Assembly: GCA_938045545.1 (NCBI GenBank)
Contig: CALIBN010000015.1
Location: forward strand, 20,962-84,961
Length of the DNA stretch: 64,000 nucleotides
Origin: an uncultured archaeon
GTDB lineage: Archaea; Thermoproteota; EX4484-205; JAAOZP01
Reading direction: 5' to 3'
Shown: one piece after another, positions 34,138 to 42,613 of the stretch
How positions within the stretch are numbered: the first letter of the stretch is position 1
How the letters are laid out: the number at the start of each line of letters is the position of its first letter
Program-made: the position numbers and the translations under genes
Notes under the pieces: generated by a model
The model's input: the letters and a program-made list of their open reading frames with translations, nothing else
The model's database searches: none
Told to the model about the DNA's origin: nothing

Positions 34138-34629
34138 CACACGCTATAGCACGCGCTGGAACATGCAGGATAAACGAATTGTTCGTAAAGCTGTAAGCAA
34201 CCACTCGCTAGGTGTTGAGCAGGCCAACTTCATGCTCAGCCTCCCCCTTGTTTTCAATTGTAGCCGTCGAAAATTTTTTGGTCCCTTAATTCTCCATTTT
34301 TTGAAAAAGTTGCTTCATGAGCATCCACGAGTTTAATAAGAGCATTTAGCACGCACGTAGTATGCACTTTAAATAATCTGCATGCCGCTAAAGAAGAAAT
34401 GGTGAGATTGAACCAATAAAGGAAGTGGCTTAGGGCTTTTTTCTCTGAACATGTTCCAGATAAGAAAAAGACTGCCGTCTTGTATAAACCCTTGTAAATC
34501 AGGTTGCGCGATGGAGCTGACTTAACACGGCGTTAACCCGCGGGATGAAGCTTTAGGCTAGGGATCAGAAGCCTCATACTTAAATATTAGGAGTTAAAAA
34601 TCCCGTTCTAGGCTAGGTGGGGTTTAGAG
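34138..34629. other. Gene-free stretch with repeat remnant
   Basis: No complete gene is seen. It contains the right 40-bp repeat (34371-34410) and, just before ATG 34630, a GGTGGGG stretch likely to be the ribosome binding site. Confidence 0.4.
34371..34410. repeat. Right copy of the 40-bp repeat (second COG1751 3' end)
   Basis: This decodes to IICMPLKKKW followed by a stop, using synonymous codons relative to 32324-32363. No upstream coding sequence for a COG1751 copy remains. It marks either a lost paralogue or the far end of an inserted segment. Confidence 0.75.
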
Positions 34630-35304
34630 ATGGTTAGGAAGCTGCCGGATAGATTTCTTAAGTGGGCTTACTTTGACAGGGTTCGCTTCATCAAGTCAAT
34701 CCTAAACGCTGAAAAAATGGATAAGGTGATGTTCCTTATAGAGTCGACGAGGCATAACCCGGCTCTCTGCACAGCCCGCGTCAAGAATAATAAAATATTT
34801 TTGAACGCGAAGATCGTTGGCGCCGGCTTTGTTCCTAGGCAAAGTTTCCTCGAGGACGCTATTAGAGAGCTGTGGTCTCACGTGGAAACCGGGGGTTCAA
34901 TTACCAGTGAGGAGTATGCTAAAAATGGGCTTCAAATTTTGCTGAGACACCTCTATTTTGAGGATGAGAAAGAGGCGAACCATAGAGTCGACTTTACTAA
35001 AATAGCATCTCTTGAAATTAGTGTGAGAATAGCGTGGTCATCTAAGCACACATGGGAGAATATTCAGAGCTGTAGACAGGCAGTCATGCTTTACTATATG
35101 CCTCCTAACACGAGTTTCGAAGTTAGAGGTGAACTCGACGTATTGACCGAAGGAAAATATTTCGAATTCGTTAATTTAGCTCATGATGCATTTCACTACA
35201 CTCCTAGTGAAAAAAGAGCCTTTAAGCCATGTTACATCTTGAACGTCGAAGAGGTTTACGATAACAGTGCTACGGAGGAGGGTTTCGGCCGCCTTTTAGA
35301 ATAG
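34630..35304 (+). CDS. Protein of unknown function
   Basis: A 224-residue soluble, slightly basic protein with no signal peptide or membrane helix and no motif I recognise. Legible features are an N-terminal FLKWAYFDRVRFIKSILN helix, a central histidine-containing LLRHLYFEDEKEANHRVD segment and a C-terminal beta-rich part with YILNVEEVYDNSATEEGF. Codon use matches the neighbours and a ribosome binding site precedes the ATG, so the gene is likely real. It stands alone. Confidence 0.75.
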   Translation: MVRKLPDRFLKWAYFDRVRFIKSILNAEKMDKVMFLIESTRHNPALCTARVKNNKIFLNAKIVGAGFVPRQSFLEDAIRELWSHVETGGSITSEEYAKNGLQILLRHLYFEDEKEANHRVDFTKIASLEISVRIAWSSKHTWENIQSCRQAVMLYYMPPNTSFEVRGELDVLTEGKYFEFVNLAHDAFHYTPSEKRAFKPCYILNVEEVYDNSATEEGFGRLLE

Positions 35305-35408
35305 ATGGTATAAAAGCGTTTAAACTGATGCTTCTAAGAATCCTCATCGCCTAAAGGAAAACCTATTTCTCTACAACTAGGTAGTGTGGATGCTGGAGGC
35401 AACTCACG

Positions 35409-36737
35409 TCAGGATAATTGACGCATCATCTTGGCTTCAGAGTTAACCCTACGCCAGTAGAGCTCAAACAATATGCCTGAAGACTTAGGCCTTATTTCTC
35501 TGATAAAGCTCTCTTCGAGCCTCAATGATTCTTCGAAGGCCTTGATTGTGATATTTTTCAAGTCCTCTAGAGATGCTTTACCATCAAGAAATTCTAATCT
35601 CAGTTCCTCGGCCCTAGAGTATAGCCGAGCCTCTAAAGACTCTATCTTTTTACATATCTTTGGAAAGTATTCTTTAAAGGAGCCCAGTATTCTCCTGCTT
35701 AACTTCTCATGTAGCCACCAGATTGAATTGGAGTCGTAAAGCCTATCCGGCGTTAGTTTCAAATCAGGTAGACCAGCCTCGATGAAGACCGGTTTGTAAA
35801 CACTTATGCAGGGAGTGGATGTTGCAGTAAACCAGTGGATCGGTAGTTTTTCGAAAAGCTGGCCAACGTAGGAGGCTGCAGTCTGAGAAGGCCTCGTAAG
35901 ACCCCCTGCATGCATACAGATGTCCCTCATAGATCCTTTCGGCGGTGTAAAGTTTTCACCAAGCGTATGGCTCCTCATAATATTCTTAACTAGATAAACA
36001 TCTATCTCACCCATATTTCGCTCTAAACATCCTTGTGTATACGCATGCCTCTCCCTGCCCCTGGCGAACCGAGAGTAAAACCAGTCTGAATAGCATTTTG
36101 AGAAATCAAAATCCTTATCGTCCTTGCACCAGCCTTTCTCAACAGCATGTTCAACAATGTTTTTAGAAGCCAGGTCCCACTTGTTTTTAATGGTTAAAGC
36201 GTTGGAAATACTCCTTACGTTCTTTACTTTCTCAGCAACCCAGTATTTCCCAGCGGTCTCTAAGACCCATGCTTCCCTAGGATCAGCTATTATGAAGGAG
36301 TTATGGTAATACGTTTTGCTTTTAAACCCACAGTTACCGCCTTGGCCGAATTCCTCCAAGTATTCAACTATCAGCATAAGGGCTTCGTACGAGTCTCTGC
36401 ATCTTTCCAAGGCCAGCCTTACCAAATCCATCCCGGTTAAGCCCTTCTCCAGCCTACCCTCTCTCGTGAACACTGCCTCGTTTCCAATGGCCAACCCGAA
36501 CTCGTTAACACCCATTTCAGCGCCCCACATCCAGACTGGCCTTGAAATCAGCACAGCATACGTTTGCTTTACCTGCGGAACCCTGATGTAAGTACAGTCC
36601 AAGAACTCCTCGTCATGCTCCATTCTAGGATGGAACTCCAACGCTTGAGGCTCGTTCGGCTCCCTGTCACTGTTCTTAGCGAAAATCGTAACTCCCTCCT
36701 TAGTCGAGTTCCTAAGCGCTACTAAAGTGTCGCACAT
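35409..36737 (-). CDS. C69-family peptidase (dipeptidase/secernin-like)
   Basis: A 442-residue N-terminal-nucleophile amidohydrolase. The protein starts MCDTLVAL, so Cys2 becomes the catalytic N-terminal residue after Met removal, as in the C69/PepD family. Further family segments are FAKNSDREPNEPQ, WGAEMGVNEFGLAIGNEAV, GLTGMDLVRLALER and FIIADPREAWVLETAGKYW. The length is typical of the secernin-like branch. It likely hydrolyses dipeptides or acyl-amino bonds in the cytosol. It is a single gene with its own AT-rich promoter. Confidence 0.92.
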   Translation of the reverse strand: MCDTLVALRNSTKEGVTIFAKNSDREPNEPQALEFHPRMEHDEEFLDCTYIRVPQVKQTYAVLISRPVWMWGAEMGVNEFGLAIGNEAVFTREGRLEKGLTGMDLVRLALERCRDSYEALMLIVEYLEEFGQGGNCGFKSKTYYHNSFIIADPREAWVLETAGKYWVAEKVKNVRSISNALTIKNKWDLASKNIVEHAVEKGWCKDDKDFDFSKCYSDWFYSRFARGRERHAYTQGCLERNMGEIDVYLVKNIMRSHTLGENFTPPKGSMRDICMHAGGLTRPSQTAASYVGQLFEKLPIHWFTATSTPCISVYKPVFIEAGLPDLKLTPDRLYDSNSIWWLHEKLSRRILGSFKEYFPKICKKIESLEARLYSRAEELRLEFLDGKASLEDLKNITIKAFEESLRLEESFIREIRPKSSGILFELYWRRVNSEAKMMRQLS

Positions 36738-36835
36738 GCTTTTAGTTGGACTCGTTAAGGGAAAATAAACTTTTATCCAGATTTCTGGGAATTGTTTAAA
36801 ATTTTAACATGGAGAAGGGCTGCCCGCAGACATTA

Positions 36836-37834
36836 TCAGCGAGCCATTGAAGCCTCCAGGATTTTTGGGCATAACGGATCAGGATTGTTGAACGACCCGT
36901 AAAGCCTGTATGATCTGGCGTAGCATCCTCCTCTACAAGTCTCGATCAAAGGACAGTCTGGACACGTGTTACTCTCCATGATCTCCAAGATAACTCTGCT
37001 TGAACACAGCTCCCGCCATGCTTCCGAAAGACTCTTTCTGCGAACATTTGAAACAACAATGTCGAGAGTATCGCAGAGAAGCACTTCCCCTCCGGGACCG
37101 ATATCCATGTTCCTCTCAACCCTGCAAGAGTCCCATGAAACGTAGCGTGAGCTTACTATCAGGCTGGCGAACGGCATACACCATAGAGTAGTAAGGAAGC
37201 CCAGCTCATCAGCCGCCTCACAGGCCAAGCGTAAAGCCTTAATGCAGGAGTAAGCGTCAGCATGCCAATCCTTGTCTGCAGCCCTCCCAAAAGGCATTAC
37301 TGGGAGCAGTACCGCAGATGAGGCTCTCAGTCTCTCTGCAAGCCGCACAAAGTCTCCAGCCTCATTGGCGTTCAGCCGGGAAATGGAGAAGATAGGTGTG
37401 AAACTAACTTCCTCCTCCTTGAGAACCCTTATGTTCCGCATTAAAACATCCCAAGCTCCTGGGCCGCGCACGGCCTCATGCGTATTCTTAACCGCACCGT
37501 CTATGCTCGTGAAAACACGGATCCCAAGCGAGCTCAGCCTCCTTGCTTTATCCCGGGTTATTTCAGATAGGTTTGTAAAAAGAGAGACGTTGAGCCCATT
37601 GCTCGCGGCGGCAAGTATTTCGAAAATACCCTCTCTTAGAAGTGGTTCTCCACCTGTTAAATGAAGGTTTTTAACACCCATTTCACAGGCTTCCTCCACC
37701 AGTTTTAAAACTCGGTCCTTGCCGAGTTCACTGCTCCATGGACGGGAGGAAACGTAGCAATGCTCGCATCTAAAGTTGCACTTTGCCGTAAGCAGCCATG
37801 TTACGTACTCCGGAGGCCTTGGAATCGGGCTCAT
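36836..37834 (-). CDS. Radical SAM protein with SPASM domain
   Basis: A 332-residue radical SAM enzyme. The [4Fe-4S]-SAM site is the CNFRCEHC motif (residues ~18-25), followed by LHLTGGEPLLR. The C-terminal SPASM-type cluster region has CPDCPLIETCRGGC plus further Cys residues for auxiliary clusters. Members mature peptides or proteins (PqqE, AlbA types) or modify haem. No obvious short precursor peptide gene was found in the 340 bases upstream, so the substrate is unknown. It is a single transcription unit. Confidence 0.9.
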   Translation of the reverse strand: MSPIPRPPEYVTWLLTAKCNFRCEHCYVSSRPWSSELGKDRVLKLVEEACEMGVKNLHLTGGEPLLREGIFEILAAASNGLNVSLFTNLSEITRDKARRLSSLGIRVFTSIDGAVKNTHEAVRGPGAWDVLMRNIRVLKEEEVSFTPIFSISRLNANEAGDFVRLAERLRASSAVLLPVMPFGRAADKDWHADAYSCIKALRLACEAADELGFLTTLWCMPFASLIVSSRYVSWDSCRVERNMDIGPGGEVLLCDTLDIVVSNVRRKSLSEAWRELCSSRVILEIMESNTCPDCPLIETCRGGCYARSYRLYGSFNNPDPLCPKILEASMAR

Positions 37835-38169
37835 AGTCTCACCTGAGAATTTTTTTGAAAGTTACAGTCGGCAATGGTGAAAAATTGGGGTATTAATGCG
37901 TTGCCGTGAAAAGAGTCCCACGTCAACCATTATGGGAGGGTTGTGGGAATAACCTTATATTGCGATTCGCCATATCCCAAGTCGGCTAAGCTTACTGTCG
38001 AAGAACGCATTTTTTAGCAGCAGTGCAACTTCTACGGTGGGAGGCGAGAGGAGCAAAGGATACTTCTATCTTAGAAGGAGCCCCGCCGCGAAGAGATTAA
38101 AGACGGGAGAAGACACTTCGCATAAGTGCCACTGGCTTCCAGCCGCGGGAGCGTAAAAAACTTATATTG
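37835..38169. other. Intergenic stretch, no supported gene
   Basis: A plus-strand frame ending at TAA 38154-38156 encodes a basic tail (RRSPAAKRLKTGEDTSHKC) without a good start. It may be a fragment of a lost gene. TTATAT at 38161-38166 is a TATA-like box for the next gene. Confidence 0.35.
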
Positions 38170-39015
38170 ATGCAGAATCACCCGCCCCATGTGAACGTGG
38201 CTGAAGCCATAAGCCTCACCCTTATCGCTTTCGCATCGACAACACTGCTTTCAGCCGTCGGGTTGGCAGGTGGCGTGCTAATAGTCCCCGTCTTGGTCCT
38301 GCTTTTCGGGCTGGAGTCAAGATATGCTGCAGGCACGGGTGTTTTCGCAATAATATTCGGAATATTCTCAGCCGCATTCACGTATTTCAGGCAGAGGAGG
38401 GTCGACGTGAAGCTCGCCCTGCTCTTCGACACGCTGGACATACTTGGCGTGGTGGCAGGAGCATACTTAGTGGTTATCTTACCATCCAGGGTCACAGCTC
38501 TCCTCATGGGTGGTTTTCTACTATTTTCAGCGTGGAGGCTTTGGGCGGGCAGTGTTAAGGAGGCGATAAACGTTGAAAGGAAGAGCCGGGGGATATCTGT
38601 TAAGCGTCGTCTGACAGACAGGGATGGAAACGTCTATGAGTATGAGCTTGGCGTTCCGGAGCTCGCCTTATCACAGCTTGCAAGCATCTTAAGCGGGGTT
38701 GCCACAGGCCTGTTCGGAATAGGAGGGGGAGCGGTTGATACTACTATGATGATGCTGATCGGAGTCCCACCCCACGTAGCTGTAGCCACATCGGTTTTCG
38801 GAATGACGATAACGAAGATCACGGGTGTCATCTCGCATCTCGCATTGGGAAATGTTTTACTGGAATACGGCGTGCCGCTAGCCGTCGGAGCAACGGTGGG
38901 AGGGCAGCTTGGCCCAAGGATTTCTAGGAGGCTCCGGCCTCTGATGCTGAGGAAGGCTTTAAGCATAGTCGTCCTCCTCGTGGGTCTCAGAATGGCAACC
39001 CTATGGTTTGAATGA
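38170..39015 (+). CDS. TSUP (TauE/SafE) family anion exporter
   Basis: A 281-residue polytopic membrane protein with about eight helices in two related halves. Each half opens with the family's Gly-rich stretch: STTLLSAVGLAGGVLIVPVL and LASILSGVATGLFGIGGGAV. The family moves sulfite, sulfonates or related organic anions out of or into the cell. ATG 38170 follows an in-frame TTG at 38167. A TATA-like box at 38161-38166 would place transcription near GTG 38191, which is an alternative leaderless start that only removes seven residues. Confidence 0.9.
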   Translation: MQNHPPHVNVAEAISLTLIAFASTTLLSAVGLAGGVLIVPVLVLLFGLESRYAAGTGVFAIIFGIFSAAFTYFRQRRVDVKLALLFDTLDILGVVAGAYLVVILPSRVTALLMGGFLLFSAWRLWAGSVKEAINVERKSRGISVKRRLTDRDGNVYEYELGVPELALSQLASILSGVATGLFGIGGGAVDTTMMMLIGVPPHVAVATSVFGMTITKITGVISHLALGNVLLEYGVPLAVGATVGGQLGPRISRRLRPLMLRKALSIVVLLVGLRMATLWFE

Positions 39016-39028
39016 GCTGAAAAACGTT

Positions 39029-40093
39029 TCAACCATTGCATTCACCGTAATAATTCATGAAGTCCTCGAACGCTGTGCAGACTGCGTCTATGTTTTCAAG
39101 CGGAACATCCGCGTGGATCTCGGAATACATCATTAAGCCGCCTTTCTCAGAACCCAGTTTGACAACAGCCTCCTGTATATGGCTCCTGATTTTTTCAGGA
39201 CTGCCAAAGGGCACTATGAGCTGCCGGTCTATGTCTAGGTCGATGCAAACCCTTCCCTTAATCTTCTCCCTTATATTGTCTATCCCGTTAACCCTATCCT
39301 GAATGTTTAAAACTGAAACCCCGGCTTCAATCAGGGCATCCGCCACCTCCATTATGTGACCGTCAGTATGCAGGTAAACCCTTATTCCTGATCTCCTAAC
39401 CCTCTGGAATATCTTTCTGTATGAGGGGTAGATGAACCTTCTGAAGGTCTTGACGCTGACAGGCATCCTGTCTTGAAGACCCAGGTCATCCCCGAAGGAA
39501 ACCATGTCAACCTTGAGCCTGATGAGCCTCTCGACCAGGGCTAGATTATAGTCAGTCAGCATCTCTATTAGTTTTTCAAGCTGACCGGTGTTTCTAACGA
39601 AGTCAATCATTAGGTTTTCAAAGCCCCGAAGATAATAGAGTCTTTGAAAGAAGAAGCCGTGAGGCATGCTTCCGACCACGATATCATCAGTGTTTCTCGC
39701 TCTATCTATCCTCTCCTCAATCGCGTCCCAAGGGTCTACTCCACCACCCTCCTGAACAATGCCTCTCTCCGGGTCTGGCAGACTGTAGTGCACTAGGTCA
39801 GCCCAATCCTCCAAAGGATGTTTCACAACCTGCCCCTGGAGTCCGCTTATATTGAACCTCCACAAGCATCCGAAGGCATCTAGAACCTCTCTCCCCCTGA
39901 CCCTGGCTCCGAAATCATTGAAGTTAACACTCCCTCTTTTAAAATCTGGGAAAAGCCTAGTATGCTTGGCAAGCAGGTCCTCAAGCTTCTCTCTATACTT
40001 GTTCCAAGCTGTTGGGAAAACTCCTAGCCTACAAGGGATCCATCCGCAGCCATTCATGTCTATGACTCTAAGCTTCTTCTCCCTGATGCTCAA
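39029..40093 (-). CDS. Uroporphyrinogen decarboxylase-family protein (I)
   Basis: A 354-residue UroD/MtaA-fold TIM barrel. It has the family's late region YLHTDGHIMEVADALIEAG and a closing LMMYSEIHADVPLENIDAV. The HxC zinc motif of methyl-cobamide:CoM methyltransferases is replaced by HTD, so zinc-thiolate chemistry as in MtaA is unlikely in its usual form. It converges with the TSUP gene. Together with two more UroD-family genes downstream it forms a cluster, pointing to methyl transfer or O-demethylation rather than haem synthesis. Confidence 0.82.
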   Translation of the reverse strand: MSIREKKLRVIDMNGCGWIPCRLGVFPTAWNKYREKLEDLLAKHTRLFPDFKRGSVNFNDFGARVRGREVLDAFGCLWRFNISGLQGQVVKHPLEDWADLVHYSLPDPERGIVQEGGGVDPWDAIEERIDRARNTDDIVVGSMPHGFFFQRLYYLRGFENLMIDFVRNTGQLEKLIEMLTDYNLALVERLIRLKVDMVSFGDDLGLQDRMPVSVKTFRRFIYPSYRKIFQRVRRSGIRVYLHTDGHIMEVADALIEAGVSVLNIQDRVNGIDNIREKIKGRVCIDLDIDRQLIVPFGSPEKIRSHIQEAVVKLGSEKGGLMMYSEIHADVPLENIDAVCTAFEDFMNYYGECNG

Positions 40094-40197
40094 AACTAAG
40101 AATACGGGTTTTCAATCAAGCTTTAAACCTTACTTACAACTCGTACGCTTCGCCTAAGGCTAAAAACTTAAGTATTATCTGGAAACCCTGAGGAAAC

Positions 40198-41307
40198 GTG
40201 TTGAGAAACCCGGATATAACCAGGCTGCTTAAAGTCCTTCTGAGAGAGGGAGAGCCCGATAGAGTGCCCTTCTACGAGCATTTTGTAGACAACGAGGTTA
40301 TTGAGGCTTTAACCGGTAAGCCGGTGTCTAAGGCTTTAGCCGAAGGAGGCTTAAGCTCAGAGAAATACCTGGATATCCTGGTTGACTTTTATGCCAGGCT
40401 TGGATACGACTATGTTCCAATGGAGGTTCCCCCCAAACTTCCTAGGACGAACATTCTTCAGACGAACGATGTTGCTTATCTTTCCCGTGGGAAAAGGACT
40501 TGGGAGGATGAGAACAGGGGTGTGATTGAGACAATCGAGGATTTTGAAAAATATCCTTGGCCTAACGCGGATGAGGCGCTGGATTTTTCAGTATTTGAAA
40601 GGCTGAGGAGGAAACTGCCTGAAGGCATGGGTGTTGTTGGAGGCGTTGCAGGAGGGTTCTTCGAGCATGCGAGCTGGCTTATGGGGCTTGGAAAACTCTG
40701 TAGGGCTGTGCACCTAGACAGGAGGCTTGTTGAAAAAATGTTCAGCAGGGTCTCCTCGCTCATTCTTGCTTTAGATGAGACAATAGTTAGAGAGGGGTTT
40801 GTTGATGCTCTTAGAATGGGTGACGACTTGGGCTATAAGACAGGCACATTCCTGGCGCCTAGGATTCTGAGGGAATACGTTTTCCCAAACTACAGGAGGC
40901 TGGCCGATTTGGCACATGGGCGGGGGCTTCCCTTCATAATACATTCCTGTGGAAACCTGTATACTCCTGATGAAACTGGGAGAACAGTGATGGACGACCT
41001 TGTAGAGAGCGTCAGGATAGATGCCAAACATTCTTTCGAGGACAACATAATGCCGGTATACGAGGTTAAGGAGAAGTATAGGGGGAAGATAGCGGTTTTG
41101 GGCGGTGTAGATATGAATAAGCTTGTTCAACTGCCGGAGAAAAACCTAAGGGAGCATGTTAGGCTAATAATTAAGAAGTGTGCGCCGGGAGGCGCCTATG
41201 CTCTAGGCTCTGGAAACACGATAGCTAACTATGTGCCTTTAGAAAACTATCTCGCGATGCTTGACGAAGGCTTTAGAAGAGGAACATACCCGATAGAGAT
41301 AAGTTGA
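40198..41307 (+). CDS. Uroporphyrinogen decarboxylase-family protein (II), MtaA-like
   Basis: A 369-residue UroD-family protein. The sequence IIHSCGNLY (His249 and Cys251) is the HxC zinc-ligand motif of MtaA/MtbA methyltransferases. The end GGAYALGSGNTIANYVPLEN is typical of the family. Among the three local paralogues only this one keeps HxC. It may transfer methyl groups between a corrinoid protein and a thiol or pterin. The start is GTG 40198 and its end faces the third paralogue 11 bases away. Confidence 0.85.
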   Translation: MLRNPDITRLLKVLLREGEPDRVPFYEHFVDNEVIEALTGKPVSKALAEGGLSSEKYLDILVDFYARLGYDYVPMEVPPKLPRTNILQTNDVAYLSRGKRTWEDENRGVIETIEDFEKYPWPNADEALDFSVFERLRRKLPEGMGVVGGVAGGFFEHASWLMGLGKLCRAVHLDRRLVEKMFSRVSSLILALDETIVREGFVDALRMGDDLGYKTGTFLAPRILREYVFPNYRRLADLAHGRGLPFIIHSCGNLYTPDETGRTVMDDLVESVRIDAKHSFEDNIMPVYEVKEKYRGKIAVLGGVDMNKLVQLPEKNLREHVRLIIKKCAPGGAYALGSGNTIANYVPLENYLAMLDEGFRRGTYPIEIS

Positions 41308-41318
41308 GAAACATGCTA

Positions 41319-42476
41319 TTAAGTCTTTAAAATCTTGTCTAAGTGTTTGAAGTTCTCCTTCCTGATCGGATACTTTCCAACCTTTTTAGCATATTCAACC
41401 TCGTACCTTAAGAGTTCAGGAGGAACGTTGGCATATGTTTCGCCACCGTTGTCGAAAGCATAGCCACCACCAGCTGCAGCGTGAAATATGCATTTCTCAA
41501 CCTCAAGCTCAATGTTTTCAAAAGATCCGTTGACTAGAACCCTCCAGTCAGCGTTGCCGTTGAAGAACACTTTCCCCTTAAATGCTTCAGCAATCTTTTT
41601 AATATCGTTCTCAACGCCCACATCGGCCTCATTTATCCTGTAAATGTTTACAAGTATGCCCGTTATGTGGTCCATGTGAGAATCCATGTGCAAGTAACGA
41701 TATTCAGTACCGTGCCGCTCGTAAAGCCTCAGGTTATAAGGCAGCGTGAACTCCTCGTACATATCCTTGCTCAAGTAGCCCGAATGATCGTCGGCCAGGC
41801 CGAGGCTCCCTGGTCCAGAACCAGAAATCTCATAGTAATATTCCTGAAGCTGGTTGAAGGTTTCCTCCAGTTTTCTGAAAAGCCTATGCATGTCGCTGGG
41901 ACTCTCGTAGAGCCAGCGGTACAGTTTCTCGGGACCAGTCAACGAGCCTGCAGCTGAAACCGGTGGATGTATCTGGAGCCTGCCGCCGACTGGAAGACCC
42001 TCATAGTTTTTCCTGACAAGCTCCCTAAACTTTTCAAGCTTCTCATAGTAAGCCTGAATACCCCTGTGGCGACGAGGGTCAGGAACCTCCAGCCTATCGA
42101 TATCCTCAAGGGTCTTAATCCGGGGGATTATCCATGGGCTGAGCCAAGGGTTTCTCTCATCCGGCATTTCAATCTTGCAGTCGAAAACAATGCCTTCAGA
42201 TACGGCTCCGAGGTCTAGATGCACTCGTATTTCTGTCAAATCATCCTTAAGCCATCTGAGCCTCCATTTCAACCCTTTCACCTGAGCATCCAGCATTATA
42301 CTCATGTCGTTGTAATATTCGGCAAAAGTATAGTCGAAGAGCCTAGCATAATATGGGCCTCCAAGCCCTATGACCACCGGAACCCTGTCAGACTCCTTGA
42401 ACTGGGCAGCTTCCTCCAAACGCTTCCTATTCTCCTCTAGAACGCTAGAATACTTGGCTCGGTTGAAGGGCTCCAT
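41319..42476 (-). CDS. Uroporphyrinogen decarboxylase-family protein (III)
   Basis: A 385-residue UroD-fold protein, more divergent than the other two. It has SDRVPVVIGLGGPYYARLF at the start, and the zinc-site region reads YLHMDSHMDHI (no Cys). The closing GGYAFDNGGETYANVPPELL fits the family's final active-site strand. It is transcribed away from the GxGYxYP-like gene, sharing a 137-base upstream region. Its substrate is unknown, and methyl transfer is inferred from family and neighbours only. Confidence 0.78.
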   Translation of the reverse strand: MEPFNRAKYSSVLEENRKRLEEAAQFKESDRVPVVIGLGGPYYARLFDYTFAEYYNDMSIMLDAQVKGLKWRLRWLKDDLTEIRVHLDLGAVSEGIVFDCKIEMPDERNPWLSPWIIPRIKTLEDIDRLEVPDPRRHRGIQAYYEKLEKFRELVRKNYEGLPVGGRLQIHPPVSAAGSLTGPEKLYRWLYESPSDMHRLFRKLEETFNQLQEYYYEISGSGPGSLGLADDHSGYLSKDMYEEFTLPYNLRLYERHGTEYRYLHMDSHMDHITGILVNIYRINEADVGVENDIKKIAEAFKGKVFFNGNADWRVLVNGSFENIELEVEKCIFHAAAGGGYAFDNGGETYANVPPELLRYEVEYAKKVGKYPIRKENFKHLDKILKT

Positions 42477-42601
42477 CGGGAATGCTCAATAAAACCATCC
42501 TATTTAAAACTTAGGCTGCTAAACACTATGACCAGTAATTGCCCAAATGCTTATTTCTAAGACGACTTGCGGCGATGATCTTAAATATGTCTGCAGCAGG
42601 C

Positions 42602-42611
42602 GGGAGAGGTG
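42602..42611 (+). promoter_or_regulatory. Ribosome binding site fixing the start at 42614
   Basis: GGGAGAGGTG ends two bases before the ATG at 42614. The upstream in-frame start at 42539 would add 25 residues that look non-coding. Confidence 0.55.
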
Positions 42612-42613
42612 AC

